From assembly GCF_009730915.1 (NCBI RefSeq), contig NC_052488.1:20888305-20952304 (forward strand): DNA of 64,000 bases, written 5' to 3'. Source of the DNA: Dioscorea cayenensis subsp. rotundata. Lineage: Eukaryota > Streptophyta > Magnoliopsida > Dioscoreales > Dioscoreaceae. Shown here piece after piece: positions 50,611-62,700 of the stretch (within the stretch, counting starts at the first letter, position 1; each line of letters opens with the position of its first letter). Both the position numbers and the translations under genes were made by a program. The notes beneath the pieces were generated by a model. It worked only from the letters and a program-made list of their open reading frames with translations. It ran no database searches and was not told the origin of the DNA.

Positions 50611-51680
50611 TTATCATAATATATATACATAGAAATAATATCTATTATATATACACCTATATAATAAAATGATTTATTAATTCCAAACTCACCTTAGTAT
50701 ACAACTATATCATGCATCTTCTTCGCTTCTTCAACTCGATTTATTCTGAAGGTTTAGTAAATATTGAATTTAACTCATATAGATATCATTCATCTATCTA
50801 ATTTTATTCAAACGTAATTAATAAAAATAAGAACAAAAAAAATATTTATTTATTTTTTAATTTTTGAGGACGAAAAGTCAGAACTCTGAAAGACCAGTAT
50901 GGGACATGAGGGTTAGTTAGTCAAAGGAACAATCTTGACCGTCCATCATTTTCATCATCACTCAGTGCATGATTGACACGTGGTCTTGTTTTTGAGCGAA
51001 GGAGAAGGTTAACTTAAATTGCTGATGCGAGACAGTGTAATCATTTGGGGGAGCGGTTACCGTTTCGCGCGCTAATGTTGCTATGTTTCGCCACGTCAGC
51101 AAATCAACAGTTACGTGTCCTTTCTTTGTTAACCCTTTCTGGTGCTGATCCATTCCAAACTCTAGGGTTAGGGTTTCCAAACACATTGCTGTAACTGGAC
51201 TTGGATTTTAAGGTTTGCTATCTATTTTCCATTTGAATTGCTTGGATTTTGTTGAAGAGTAGATATAAAGAAGTCAATTGTTATGCATGTGTTTGTTAAA
51301 TTTGTTAATTTGAGGATTTTGTTGTTGTAAATGAAGAATCATGATTTTTACTGGTTGTTGTAGTTTATTAATGATGGTAACTCGGAGTGATTTGAAACCA
51401 TTGTCTTCATTGCATTATTTGATTAGTTTATTAATTTCAGGATTTTGTTGTTCTAAATGAAATATCATGTAGTTAATGTTCAATGTTTACTGGTTCTTGG
51501 AGTATCTTAATGTTTAGTCACTAGCAGTGATTTGAAAACATTGTCTTGAATTTTAATTGCATTACTTTTTTTTTCCTCTTTATTTGAGCTAATTGGGTTT
51601 CAGTATGATTTCTTTGGATGTGTTCAAGATTAAATATATGTTTCTCTGTTTTCTTAATGTGCACAAATTCGGAGATTATA
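50611..51680. other. Region between LINE and gypsy element; probable LAZ1 promoter and leader
   Basis: The sequence to about 51000 is AT-rich. At 50975-51100 there are ACACGTGG and CCACGTCAGC (ACGT-core) elements. A segment near 51120-51225 with CTAGGGTTAGGGTTT could be the first non-coding exon of the plus-strand LAZ1 gene, ending at TTTTAAG|GTTTGC. This is inferred from position and composition only. Confidence 0.35.
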
Positions 51681-52117
51681 TGATACGACCCGATCCCAGT
51701 CGTACCAAATCAACACCGTTCGAGCCGGTGAAAGCTCCGGGAACAATGGTTAGGAGATGAGATAGGAGGAGAAGTGAAGATTCTCAGAGTTTCATTTCTT
51801 CATTCACTGCCTTTTACATACCTCCAACCTAGCTTATATCCCCAAAATAAAAATACAGAGACCCTGCATATATTCCCAAACAAGCTAAAACGACAGCAAC
51901 AAAAGCTGTGCTAACATCAAACCCAAGAACTTTTTTCTGACAACATCGCATAGCATACCATGCTCCCACTATCCCCTGTCTGTTCTGTGATCACTCCACG
52001 TAGTTCACGAGCCAAGCTGGTCGCGCCTTGGTCCGAGTCCGTTTTTCTGTCGAAACTTCTTCCGTGACGCCTTGAGTTGGTTCCACCACACCTGACAACA
52101 TCGCCTGAGTCGTATCA
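51681..52117 (-). repeat. 3' LTR of the gypsy element
   Basis: 437 bp, beginning TGATACGAC and ending GTCGTATCA (9-bp inverted termini with TG..CA). It differs from the other LTR by three substitutions. It also encodes the last residues of pol. Confidence 0.95.
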
Positions 52118-52764
52118 CTCCCGCCACCGTCGAAAACCACCTTGTCCTCAAGGTGGAAGTCTGAGAAATTTCTGCGAAATCTTTTGAGCGGCTCCCAGGT
52201 AGCGTCTTCTAGCGTTGTGTTTTGCCATTGCACCAGTACTTGTTGTTGTGGCCGTCCTTGGTTGAGCACCATCCGTGTAGCACAAATGGCTACTGGTTTG
52301 GGTTGAGGAGTATCTTCACCGAAACCGGGTGGTAAGGGACATGTCCCAGCTTCAACTTCCCCTTGGAATGGTTTCAATGTAGATATGTGAAAGACGGGGT
52401 GGATGCGACTGGTCGCTGGTAAATTTAGCCGATAGGCGACGGGCCCGATGCGTTCCTCCACCGTAAAAGGTCCATAATATCGGGGCGAGAGCTTTTGGGA
52501 TTTCCGTCGAGCCACCGTGTTCTGACGATAGGGTTGCAAGCGAACCAATACCCTGTCTCCTACTGATAGTTGGAGCTCACGTCTCCGGGCATTGGCTTTC
52601 TGTTCCATTCGTTGTTGTGCCCGGCGGAGGTTATCCTTCAATGATCTCAACACAGCATCTCTCTCCTGAAGAAGTTCTTCAAGTGCCTCGAGTGTTGTGG
52701 CTCCTTTAGAGTAGGTCGGGATTGTTGGAGGGGCTCTACCATAGAGCGCTTGATAAGGTGACAT
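51991..52764 (-). pseudogene. Gypsy integrase C-terminus and chromodomain
   Basis: Starts MSPYQALYGRAPP (integrase C-terminal region). It continues through GDRVLVRLQPYRQ and RYYGPFTVEERIGPVAYRL, the GPY/F module. A chromodomain-like segment follows: RMVLNQGRPQQQVLVQWQN, DATWEPLKRFRRNFSDFHLE. It ends ARPAWLVNYVE inside the 3' LTR. The chromodomain places the element among chromoviruses; the subclade (for example Reina or Tekay) is not settled. Confidence 0.85.
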
Positions 52765-52885
52765 TTTGAGACCACTATGGAAACCCAGGTGTTGTAAGAG
52801 AGCTCCAGCCCAAGTGAGGAAATCGACCCAGGTGGTAGGTTGGTCATGAGTGAAGGCCCGAAGGTATTGTTCGATCCCACATTTA

Positions 52886-53329
52886 CTACTTCCGATTTAG
52901 CCATCGGTTTTGGGGGTGATAAGGGTCATCTGTGCTGTGTCGCAGAGTAGTGCCACTGAGTTCAAACAACTTTTTCCAGAATTGGCTTACAAACACTGGG
53001 TCTCTGTCGGAGATGATAGTACTTGGAAAACCATGATGCTTGATCACAGTGTTGGCAAACATCTCAGCCACTTTGGTAGCCGTAAACTGAGTGGGGAGCG
53101 CTGCGAAATGTGCCGACTTTGAAAGGCGATCGACGACCACCATGATGGCGGTACACCCTCGCGACGGCGGAAGGCCGACAATGAAATCCATTGTTACCTC
53201 ATCCCAAACCATCGAAGGAATAGGCAGTGGTTGGATTAATCCGGCTGGTGCTTGCGTCGTAAATTTGATTTGTTGGCACGTCACGCACTTTGACACATAG
53301 TCCTCCACGTCTCTCGCATGTATGGCCAA
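52886..53329 (-). pseudogene. Gypsy integrase core (frameshifted fragment)
   Basis: Contains the second half of the HHCC zinc-binding module (CVTCQQIKF) and the integrase core MDFIVGLPPS, VVVDRLSKSAHF and ISDRDPVFVSQFW, that is, the first two acidic residues of the DDE triad. The expected YHPQTDGQ block breaks at YHPQN, and the SEVVN segment continues in another frame. The upstream HxxxH half lies in yet another frame. Confidence 0.85.
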
Positions 53330-55709
53330 TAGAAATGGGATGATAGTCGGACCAAAACGCTAGACGCCCGCATGTCCGACCCGGTGGTGTATCATGGAAT
53401 TCACGAGTAGCGCTCGCAAGAGAAGATTGCGGACTGATATAATATCGATTACGAAAGAAAAGAATCCCATTCCGAAATGCATAAGCAGCCGATAATTGCC
53501 CTTCCGTGAATTGGCCAGTGCGGTCTTTGAGATCAAGGAATTCAGAATTCTCTCTGCGAAGGACCTCCATGAACTCAGGAATAGGTTGGCTGGCTAACTT
53601 CAGGCAATGGAACCGTCGACTAGTGGAGGTCTCTGTAGGCTCCTCGTGCATTCGGGAAAATGCGTCTGCTGCCAGATTGGCTCGTCCCGGTTTATACTCT
53701 ATCCGAAAGTGGTAACCAAGTAGCTTCTGAATGTATTGTTGTTGCTCTGGTGTTTGAATCACTTGCTGCAGCAGTTCTTTGATGCTTCGATGGTCAGTTC
53801 GAATGATAAAAAAATAGCCTAGGAGGTATTGACGCCATTTTCGGACAGCTTCCGAGATGGCATAGAGTTCCTTGAGGTATGTCGAGGATATGCGCATGCG
53901 GGGACTTAGCTTGCGACTGAAATAAGCAATTGGGTGTCCCGTTTGCATGAGCACCGCCCCAACGCCTGTGTTTGAAGCATCGGTCTCGATGACGAAAGTC
54001 TCTCGGAAATCGGGTAACCTGAGAACCGGTGCTGTCACCATGGCCCTCTTGAGAGCTTCGAAGGCTGCAGTAGCACAGTGCGACCACTTGAATCCATCTT
54101 TACATAGGAGATCAGTGAGTGGAGCTGCAATAGTGGCATAGTCACGGATGAATCGCCGATAATATCCGGTAAGGCCAAGGAATCCTCGTAGCTGTTTCTG
54201 AGACGTTGGAAGGGGCCAGTGTAACATAGAGTTTATCTTCTCTGGATCTGCTCGCACGCCTGATGGTGAAACAAGATGCCCCAAGTATTCGATTGTCTCT
54301 TGGCAGAAAGAACACTTCGAGAGCTTGATGAAGAAATTATGTGAGTGAAGGCAAGCTAATACTTGTTCGAGATGTAAGCTGTGGTCCTCCATTGTTGCAC
54401 TATAAACTAGTATATCATCGAAGAAAACAATGACGAAGCGACGTAGATAAGCGGAGAGGGCTTGATTCATGGCAGCCTGAAATGTAGAAGGGGCATTAGT
54501 TAAACCAAAAGGCATAACTAAAAATTCGAAATGACCTTCATGAGTCCGAAACGCCGTCTTGTATATATCTCGAGAGTTCATCCGAATTTGGTGGTAACCA
54601 GCGCGTAAATCCAGCTTACTGAACACCCTCGCCCCGCCGAGCTCGTCGAGTAACTCATCAATGGTAGGAATCGGAAACTTGTCCTTGATAGTCACGGCGT
54701 TGAGAGCTCGATAGTCCACGCAGAAACGGAAAGTTCCATCCTTCTTCTTCACCAGTAGAACTGGGGAAGAGAACGGGCTACGACTGGGTCTGATGATGCC
54801 TTGTTCCAACATCTCACGCACCATTCGCTCCATCTCATTCTTTTGGAAATGAGGATAACGATAGGGTCGCACATTCACTGGCTTCGCATCCGGGCTGAGG
54901 TGTATTTGGTGATCGATGGCTCGATGCGGAGGAAGCTGAGTGGGTGGTTCAAACATGGATTTGTAGTTCTCCAGTACTCGAGACACCACCGGAGGCAATT
55001 CAGTTTGCAATGTCAAGATAGACGAAGCCTCTGTGCTGACCCCTGTATGTGACGCTTGTAGGGGAATTTGGTGGAGCTCAAACAGGCTGGAGTATTTGGT
55101 CCTCTGAATCAGGCCTTGTAGTTGATGGAAGGATATGGGTCGAGGTGACTGCGGTACATCACCATGAAGGATCACAGAGATGCCCTGCCACTGGAATTCC
55201 ATCGACGGTTCAGAGTAATCATGGGTGACCTTCCCTAGCATTTGCAGCCATTGGATACCTAGAACCAAGTCCGGTCCTTCAATGGGGAGGACATAGAGAT
55301 CCACCGAAAATGGGAGGCCCTGCATTTGCAACATGACCTGAGGGCAATAATAAGAGCATACTAGGTAGTCGCCATTACCTACGTACACTCGGAAAGGTGG
55401 AATGGTTTGAATGGGAAGTCTCAACGCCTCAGTGATGGTGGGTTTGATGAAGTTGTGGGTACTCTCGCTATCAATGAGAACCTGGTAATATTTCCCGGCT
55501 ATCTCACCTCGCAGTCGGAGAGATCGGGGGTTCTCAGTTCCGGCCAGAGTGTTCAAACTGGAGATGTCACCTGTGACGAGCTCGGCCTCAAGTGTGGATT
55601 GTTCTTCAACCTCTTCCTCCTTGGGTTCCATAGGTTCATCATCATCTACTCCTAGAAGCGGGAAGAACTTGCTCCTCGACGATGACCCGAGGGCCAAACT
55701 TTTGGTCAC
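53199..55709 (-). pseudogene. Gypsy pol: protease, reverse transcriptase, RNase H
   Basis: 836-codon frame. The retropepsin region is near residues 80-190, with the active-site motif VLIDSESTHNF (usually DSG). RT has FPIPTIDELLDEL, FSKLDLRAGYHQIR, MPFGLTNAPSTFQ and the catalytic VFFDDILVYS. RNase H has FVIETDASNTGVGAVL, ELYAISEAVRKWR and RTDHRSIKELL. It reads into the integrase N-terminus, then shifts out of frame around 53340-53400. Confidence 0.9.
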
Positions 55710-55900
55710 AATTGAAGCAGAGCCCTTTTGCTCGGACGGTCCCGAGATTTCGGTTGGGGAAAGGCGTCGGATGGGTAGCGGGGTGGTGAGGTATGAGGGT
55801 GTTAATTTTTGAGGTGGGCACGGGGTCCGAGTGATTGGAGGTAATGCTAGTAGGGGAGCAGGTTGGGTTCTAGCAGGAGCTTGTAATGGTGGTGGGTGTT

Positions 55901-56697
55901 TTACTGGTAGAGGTGTGGCCGTGGTTTGTCGGGGTGACCATTTAATCCAAGATCGTGAATCGTTCTTGGTCTCCTCCGCGCGAGCTTCATATGCGTGAGC
56001 AAGCTCAAAAAGTCTCCATTAGGGTGGACGGCCGAGATAACCTCAATTCCACCGCTAACTCGGGAGCGCAACCCGGTGATGAAGAAGGAAATTAACAAGG
56101 GTTCAGGTATCCCACAGACTTTTGTTCATCGAGCTTCAAATTCGATTGGAATTCCGCCACCGTGCCAACCTGCTTAAGTTTGGATAGATTTCCTTGGTAG
56201 TCTTCGAACTTTGATGGACCAAACCGTTTCTGGATGTGTAGTAAAAACGTTGGCCAGGTAGTGATGAGGTTGTTAGCCTTCATCCATTGAAACCAGTCGG
56301 ATGCTGGTCCCTCCATGAGAAATGATGCAAGGCGCAGACGAAGAGTCGCTGGGGTGTTATGAAGGCTGAAATATTCCTCAACTCGGAAGCACCATGTAGT
56401 CGGGTCGCTACCGTCAAACTTTGGAATGTCCACCTTCAGAGCACGGAGATATGGAGTAAAGTCTGATCCGCCAATCGTCGGTTCACCTGACTGCACCGGA
56501 GTAGACGGACTAAGCATCGGGTCCATTTGTTCCGTGCTGCCCAGAAACTGGTCGCGAAGATTGTCCATACGCCCCTCTACTTGTTGCACATATTGCTTGA
56601 GAGATTGGAAATCTACTGCCTGGCTTTGTAGTTGCGCTTGAATGGTCTTCAAAACCGCGAGCACATCTTGGTCCGCCATGGTTTGTGCCCCGATCAT
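55901..56697 (-). pseudogene. Gypsy gag (frameshifted)
   Basis: Starts MIGAQTMADQDVLAVLKTIQ just inside the 5' LTR. A retrotransposon Gag region follows, with VDIPKFDGSDPTTWCFRVEE and FLMEGPASDWFQWM. The frame breaks near 56092-56150 and resumes in another frame with LISFFITGLRSRV. A zinc-knuckle start, GLCFNC, lies near 55715-55730, but its frame is also disturbed. Confidence 0.85.
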
Positions 56698-56717
56698 CTC
56701 TCAACGAAAGCACCAAT

Positions 56718-57154
56718 TGATACGACCCGATCCCAGTCGTACCAAATAAACACCGTTCGAGCCGGTGAAAGCTCCGGGAACAATGGTTAGGAGATGAGAT
56801 AGGAGGAGAAGTGAAGATTCTCAGAGTTTCATTTCTTCATTCACTGCCTTTTACATACCTCCAACCTAGCTTATATCCCCAAAATAAAAATACAGAGACC
56901 CTGCATATATTCCCAAACAAGCTAAAACGACAGCAACAAAAGCTGTGCTAACATCAAACCCAAGAACTTCTTTCTGACAACATCGCATAGCATACCATGC
57001 TCCCACTATCCCCTGTCTGTTCTGTGATCACTCCACGTAGTTCACGAGCCAAGCTGGTCGCGCCTTGGTCCGAGTCCGTTTTTCTGTCGAAACTTCTTCC
57101 GTGACGCCTTGAGTTGGTTCCACCACACCTGACAACATCGGCTGAGTCGTATCA
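56718..57154 (-). repeat. 5' LTR of the gypsy element
   Basis: 437 bp with the same TGATACGAC / GTCGTATCA ends as its partner. On the minus strand it contains GGGGATATAAGC near 56870-56880, a plausible LTR TATA box. Confidence 0.95.
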
Positions 57155-57450
57155 TTATAACTTAATAGAGTGTGTATTGTGGACAAAAGTTCTAATAAAT
57201 GTAACAGTATGCTACATCGATCTTGTCCTCGCTAATGCCTGACGATATTGATTCATGCGCTTGTGTGTGTGTTTGAGGAATTGAGTTCATGAGGTTAATT
57301 ATCAACATTTTTACTTTAAATTTGTATGTAGCTTGGATTTATTTTTCGTATGTAGTGATATCTGTATTTGCATTTATTGGAGCTTTAGATTATACTCTTG
57401 AATGGATGTTGAATTCAATTAGCCATCATAGGATAGAGTGACATCGGGGA

Positions 57451-59475
57451 ATGGCATTTAGTGAAATATCCGGCTACCGAGGAGTGTATGCAAACTTATA
57501 CACACCAGCAATCATCATCGGAGGAATACTTGCTCTGATTGCAACTGTGCTCTCTCTATGGCTAATTTTGCAACATCTCCGATCATACAATAACCCTGCA
57601 GTAAGTTTATTAGTATTTCTAGAATATAGAAAAAAATTGAAATTTATTTCTCAAATTGAATCTTTTTCAGGAACAGAAATGGGTAATTGGTGTATTACTT
57701 ATGGTCCCTGTTTATGCCATTGAATCTGTAAGCACAAACTACTTTTTCTTGTGCATTTCACAAGTGACTCATGATGTATCCAGACTATGTCTTAAATGCA
57801 CAATGTAAAAGAAATGCAAATTTGCTCAGTTGCTTCTTTTCAGGTGATATCCTTGTCAACACCAAAATTTTCTTTAATCTGTGATATCTTGAGAAACTGC
57901 TATGAAGCATTCGCCTTATATTCTTTTGGAAGCTATTTGGTTGCTTGCCTAGGTGAACTCTTTCTTCAATTTTATCGACTGATTTATTACTGATTCCTTA
58001 TGTGGTTACATGCCGCTCTTTTATTAAAAAGAAATCTTTTGATAAAAGTATATCCGGATAACTGCTTTCTTTGTCATGGAGAATTATTTGTGTATATATT
58101 CTCTTTTCTTTCAGTTGCTTGTTTACTTCTCAGCAATTTGTTGCCAATTTGTTTCAACTAAGCATAAATTAAATGCTATTTCAGGTGGCGAAAGGGAAGT
58201 TATAAAATTGTTAGAGAATGAGGAAAGGAAAAATCTTCATGAGAAATTGATCGAGAAAAAAGAGAGAAGAGTAGGTCATGAGTTCTTTTGCAACCCAAGT
58301 GTGCTTGGAGAAGATCTGTACATTATAGTAAAATTCGGTCTCGTACAATATGTAAGTCAAGCAAAATCTTCACAATTTATATTGTATTTGTTGCGTTTTT
58401 TTTTTATATAGTTAAAATTGAACAGATGATCTTGAAGACATTGTGTGCTTTCTTATCACTAATTTTGGAGATTTTTGGATTTTATGGTGTCGGAGAATTC
58501 AAATGGTATTACGGGTACGTTTGAAAGCCAATCCCTCAAATCTTCGTATTTGTATCAATGTTTTGTACTCATTCTCTGAATTGATTTCAAATTGCATAAT
58601 ATAGGTACCCATATATTACGGTTGTCATAAACTTCAGCCAAATGTGGGCATTGTACTGCCTCGTCCAATTTTACGATGTAACACATCATAGGTTGCAGCG
58701 GATCAAGCCATTGGCGAAGTTCATCAGCTTTAAGGCCATCGTCTTTGCAACTTGGTGGCAAGGTGTCGGCGTTGCTTTAATATGTTATTTTGGCGTCCTA
58801 CCGAAAGAAGAGAAGATCCAAAATGGGATTCAAGAGTTTCTTATTTGCGTAGAAGTAAGTTCATTTCTTCTTTGAGAATCGAAAGAAAGTAGTGATATTT
58901 TCATTTATGTTGTTTGTTTTAAACAGATGGCTATCGCAGCTATTGCCCATATTTTCGTCTTCTCTCCTGAACCATATCGATACTTGCCTGTTTCCGAGGA
59001 TGGAAATGTGATAACATCCGTGGATTCAAAAGCCAAGCGAAAGTTGGAGGAGGATGACGGCGAGGAAAAGCCTGCTATGGTTGAAGAAACTGAAACTCAT
59101 GTCGAAGCTCCTGGAACAAGCATCACTGAAAGTGTTCATGATGTTTTTATCGGTGGTGGCGAAACTGTGAGTTCTCTAATTCCTTTCCATTCTTTTTCTC
59201 TCTTCATAACTCATAAACATTTATAGAAATATGTAGCTCTCACAAAGCTATGATGTTTACAGGTAGTTAAGGATGTGGTGTTAACAATCTCTCAAGCAAT
59301 GGAGCCTGTAGAAAAGGGTGTTAATAAGATACAAGAGACCTTCCATCACATCACTCTCAGCTCCGAGAAGGATGAGGAAGAACCAAATCTCGAGATTAAA
59401 GAGCACGTCAAGGAGAATATCAAGGACGGTGTGCCCGAAGTCATAACAGAGGAAAGGGAGGTTAAAAAGCTTTGA
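57451..59475 (+). CDS. LAZ1: LAZ1-like transmembrane protein (DUF300 / OST-alpha family)
   Basis: Eight coding exons in phase: 57451-57600, 57671-57727, 57844-57952, 58185-58351, 58426-58514, 58605-58854, 58927-59166 and 59263-59475. They encode about 424 residues. Predicted hydrophobic segments include AIIIGGILALIATVLSLWLI, WVIGVLLMVPVYA, ALYSFGSYLVACLG, LCAFLSLILEIFGFY, VINFSQMWALYCLVQFY and a last one in MAIAAIAHIFVFS. An acidic cytosolic C-terminal tail follows. This is the seven-helix DUF300/Ost-alpha family. Arabidopsis LAZ1 and its homologues are tonoplast/endomembrane proteins tied to lesion-mimic cell death and brassinosteroid signalling. Whether this is LAZ1 or a LAZ1 homologue is not resolved. 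The ATG is preceded by an acceptor-like CATCATAG at 57424-57431, implying a spliced leader upstream of the gypsy insertion. Confidence 0.9.
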
Positions 59476-59747
59476 TCTAATAATAATTATAATTTAGAGC
59501 TGCAGCGCATTGTTGTTACAAACTTTCGCAGGCCGGATAAAGTCTATATTCAATAAGTTTGCGATACAATCACCAGGATTATATATATATATATATAACA
59601 GGTGAATTTTTGACCGGGCTTTTACAGGTGTGGATCAAATAGTAAAGACTGGTAGAAAGCCGAAAAGATAAAAACACACTACCAGTTGCGAAGCTCATTC
59701 TGCTGTACACTCACTATACAGAGGGAACTCAAGCTAAATAAGAAACA

Positions 59748-62700
59748 CTAACCAGAACCATCACAACAAACTTCTGCGCAGCATTCAAAGCAAGCAAGGC
59801 ATGATAGAGCAGTGCAGAGCTGCATCATTACGATCACAAACTGGTCGTTCAATTTAGAACAAGTTTGGATGCAGCACATGCAGCAGCAGCAGTTGCACAT
59901 TCGGTTGCAGCAACCGACAGCCTTGTCCACCAAGAAGTGGTTCTCTGGTTGCTTCGGCATTAGAAATCCCGGGGGGTGGTTCTCTGCAGTGGCCGCTATG
60001 TTTCCAAATCCAATTCTAATGCCTTGTACCAAGTACTGTTCTTTGGCAGCTTCAAGGTTAAGGAGTTTGGTTTTCTTTGATTTCTGCATGGAAAATCATG
60101 AGTTTTATTTATATGTATGCGCATATGGAAAGCGATATAAATTATTCTCTAGTCTTTTGCAGTTACCTCTTTCGCTGTTTCTTTTATTTCTGGTTGATTC
60201 TGGCGTAAGACCAAATAAGTGTATTCTGATGGGATGCCACGTTGGAGGCTTAGTTCAATGACCTGCAAAAAATAGGACATAAAGAACTAGCGGACTTGGT
60301 TCCTAGTATGAAATTTGTTTTTTCATTACCATAAGAGAAGAAGTTTTCTTAAAATTTAGATGAGCATGATAAGTAACAAGGACTGCTGTGAGTTACATCT
60401 TTACATAAATGATTTGATTCGTGTTATGGAAAGAACATTTAAATTGCAAGAAACCATTTAATGCACAAAAACTGCTAACTATTTTGGCACGAGAATTTTG
60501 ATGCAGGAATTTCATGAACAAGGAGGAGAGTTGTGAGATTCAGATCATGGTACAAAGATTCAATCAGGTTGGACAAGTTCGGCTCTTGAAGAAACTTGAG
60601 TTTTATCAGTGAACAAATGTAGAAGGAGGAAATAATAGACAAGGACTGAAAAAGGCAAAATAATTATGGATACGAAGGTACAAGGGTGTATTGTAGATAA
60701 GTAGGATCATACTAACCTTTCCTTCAAGATGTCTACTTTCTGAAAACCACGCCTGAGCCGTGAGTAGATCAATCTGTTGCTTCGCAGATATCTGTTCAAA
60801 GTAAATTGGAACATGAAAATGCATGCAGGGAAGAGTGACAGAATCTCTTATTAGCATTGCTGTTGCAATGCTGGCTTGCCACATTTGTAGAAGCTCAATG
60901 AATTATGAAAAAAAAATCAATGTTTCTTTGAAATGTTAATCTACTGAGTTTTTTTTCTAAAACACAAATGGAGTGTTGTTCCATGGTGGTATTGACAAGC
61001 TTATTAAAGCAATGGATTGAATATGCAACATTTCCCATAATACCCAGAGAGGGCAATGATCCTGTTTCTATGCATTGCTGTTGCAATGCTGGCTTGCCAC
61101 ATTTGTAGAAGCTCAATGAATTATGAAAAAAAAATCAATGTTTCTTTGAAATGTTAATCTACTGAGTTTTTTTTCTAAAACACAAATAGAGTGTTGTTCC
61201 ATGGTGGTATTGACAAGCTTATTAAAGCAATGGATTGAATATGCAACATTTCCCATAATACCTAGAGAGGGCAATGATCCTGTTTCTAGTAGGGAAAAAA
61301 TGCCCTGATCTCTAATTTAAATACTCAAAAAGGTGATTAAAGACGAAAGTTGGAGCCTTACTCTCTCAAGTGGGATGTCCTTTGTAATCTGTACTTGCAG
61401 ATCAATAACAATATCATTTAAGTCAGCCAAAATGCCTCTGGCTTTAACAGAATCTGGAAGCTTGCCTTGATATCTTCCATACACAATTAATGGACTTTCA
61501 GCTGATAGATCTGGAATAGGCAAAGGATAAATCTGAAAAGAATGTGGAGTCATCAGAGAGAATTCAATTCAGCTAGATTTACTTGTAATAAGAATTGTAT
61601 TTTTTTATCATTAAATAGCAATAGTCTGTCAAGGATTTAAAGATTGAGACAATAACCAATCAAACTTTAGTAGAAAGGATGCTTAACCCAGCAATTAATA
61701 TTTTGAAGTGAAAATAATTAGGTATTAAATATTAAAGTATGTTATATACCACCATGTCATATCTAATGCGTTCCACCAGTAGGAAAGAAGAAAACAGTGA
61801 ATACAATAACATTTCCTTAATGATTTGAGTAAGCGAGAACAGTGCCAAACTGTTTCCAGAAAAGGAATATAAGCAAACTACATAAAATTAAGGTGATCAG
61901 GTGCTTATCAACACATGGAGACTAGGATGGAAATTTAACACCATCCTGCAGGGGCATAACATCCAGACATGGCTGGGTTTGTGCGGGGATTGTCAGTCTA
62001 GCAAAAATCAGGGAGGAAGTGTGGCAGGGGAAGGCACTCACCATCCCAAATGGAGACAAATGGGAAAAGGAAAAACTGCAGGAAACCACTCTAAACTTAT
62101 CTCTAAATCTCATAAAAACCTTTGCAAAGGTACTAATTGAGTCTAATGCCCTTCTAATCTACAAATTTTTGGGTGATACCCCCCTTGAGCTATATTCCAT
62201 CCTTGGCCAACTTTGGAATTATAAATTTTATCTGAAACTAAAAACCTCTGCCTCTCTTCTAAGCCAACAAAAACACTAACCAGCCTCCCCCAGGTTTACT
62301 TCTGTTTACATTAAAGCTGGCATTCTGGGTCATTAAGATATAGACCAACTGTTGTTCAAACAGTGGACCATTGGAATAATGGAAACCAGGGTAACTACAC
62401 AAGTATATGAGCGATTGAAATAGTGAAATGCTATCGATGCAAAAAAACCCAAGAACCATTTAATGTGATTTCTTCACTAGGAAATTTGCCAGACTGTTGA
62501 TCATGAATGTTCAGCTGAAGCAAACCTTGTATAGTGATAACATACCTCAAGTGCATCAAAATGGTCAAAGACATCAACTGTTATATTTGCAACTATTGGT
62601 GATAAAGCTCTTCTGAACCATCTCTGCATTTGAGCTTCAATTGAATCTGGCCAAGGTAAACCAGGTTCTTAGTGAAATTATGTTGATATCATCATATAAC

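Larger units (their letters stand above)
51681..57154 (-). mobile_element. Ty3/gypsy chromovirus-type LTR retrotransposon
   Basis: Complete 5474-bp element on the minus strand with two 437-bp LTRs and the 5-bp target duplication TTATA (51676-51680 and 57155-57159). Gene order from the 5' LTR is gag, protease, RT, RNase H, integrase, chromodomain. The primer-binding side inside the 5' LTR reads ATTGGTGCTTTCGTTGAGAG (minus strand). The 3' polypurine-like tract before the 3' LTR is GGTGGCGGGAG. The LTRs differ at three sites only, yet the coding region has several frameshifts and a changed protease motif, so it is probably not autonomous. Confidence 0.95.

Noticed and set aside
61900-62280. GC-richer stretch in an intron of the vWA gene, possible exon or transposon piece
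   Set aside because: The flanking exons join in phase without it, and its frames show no domain.
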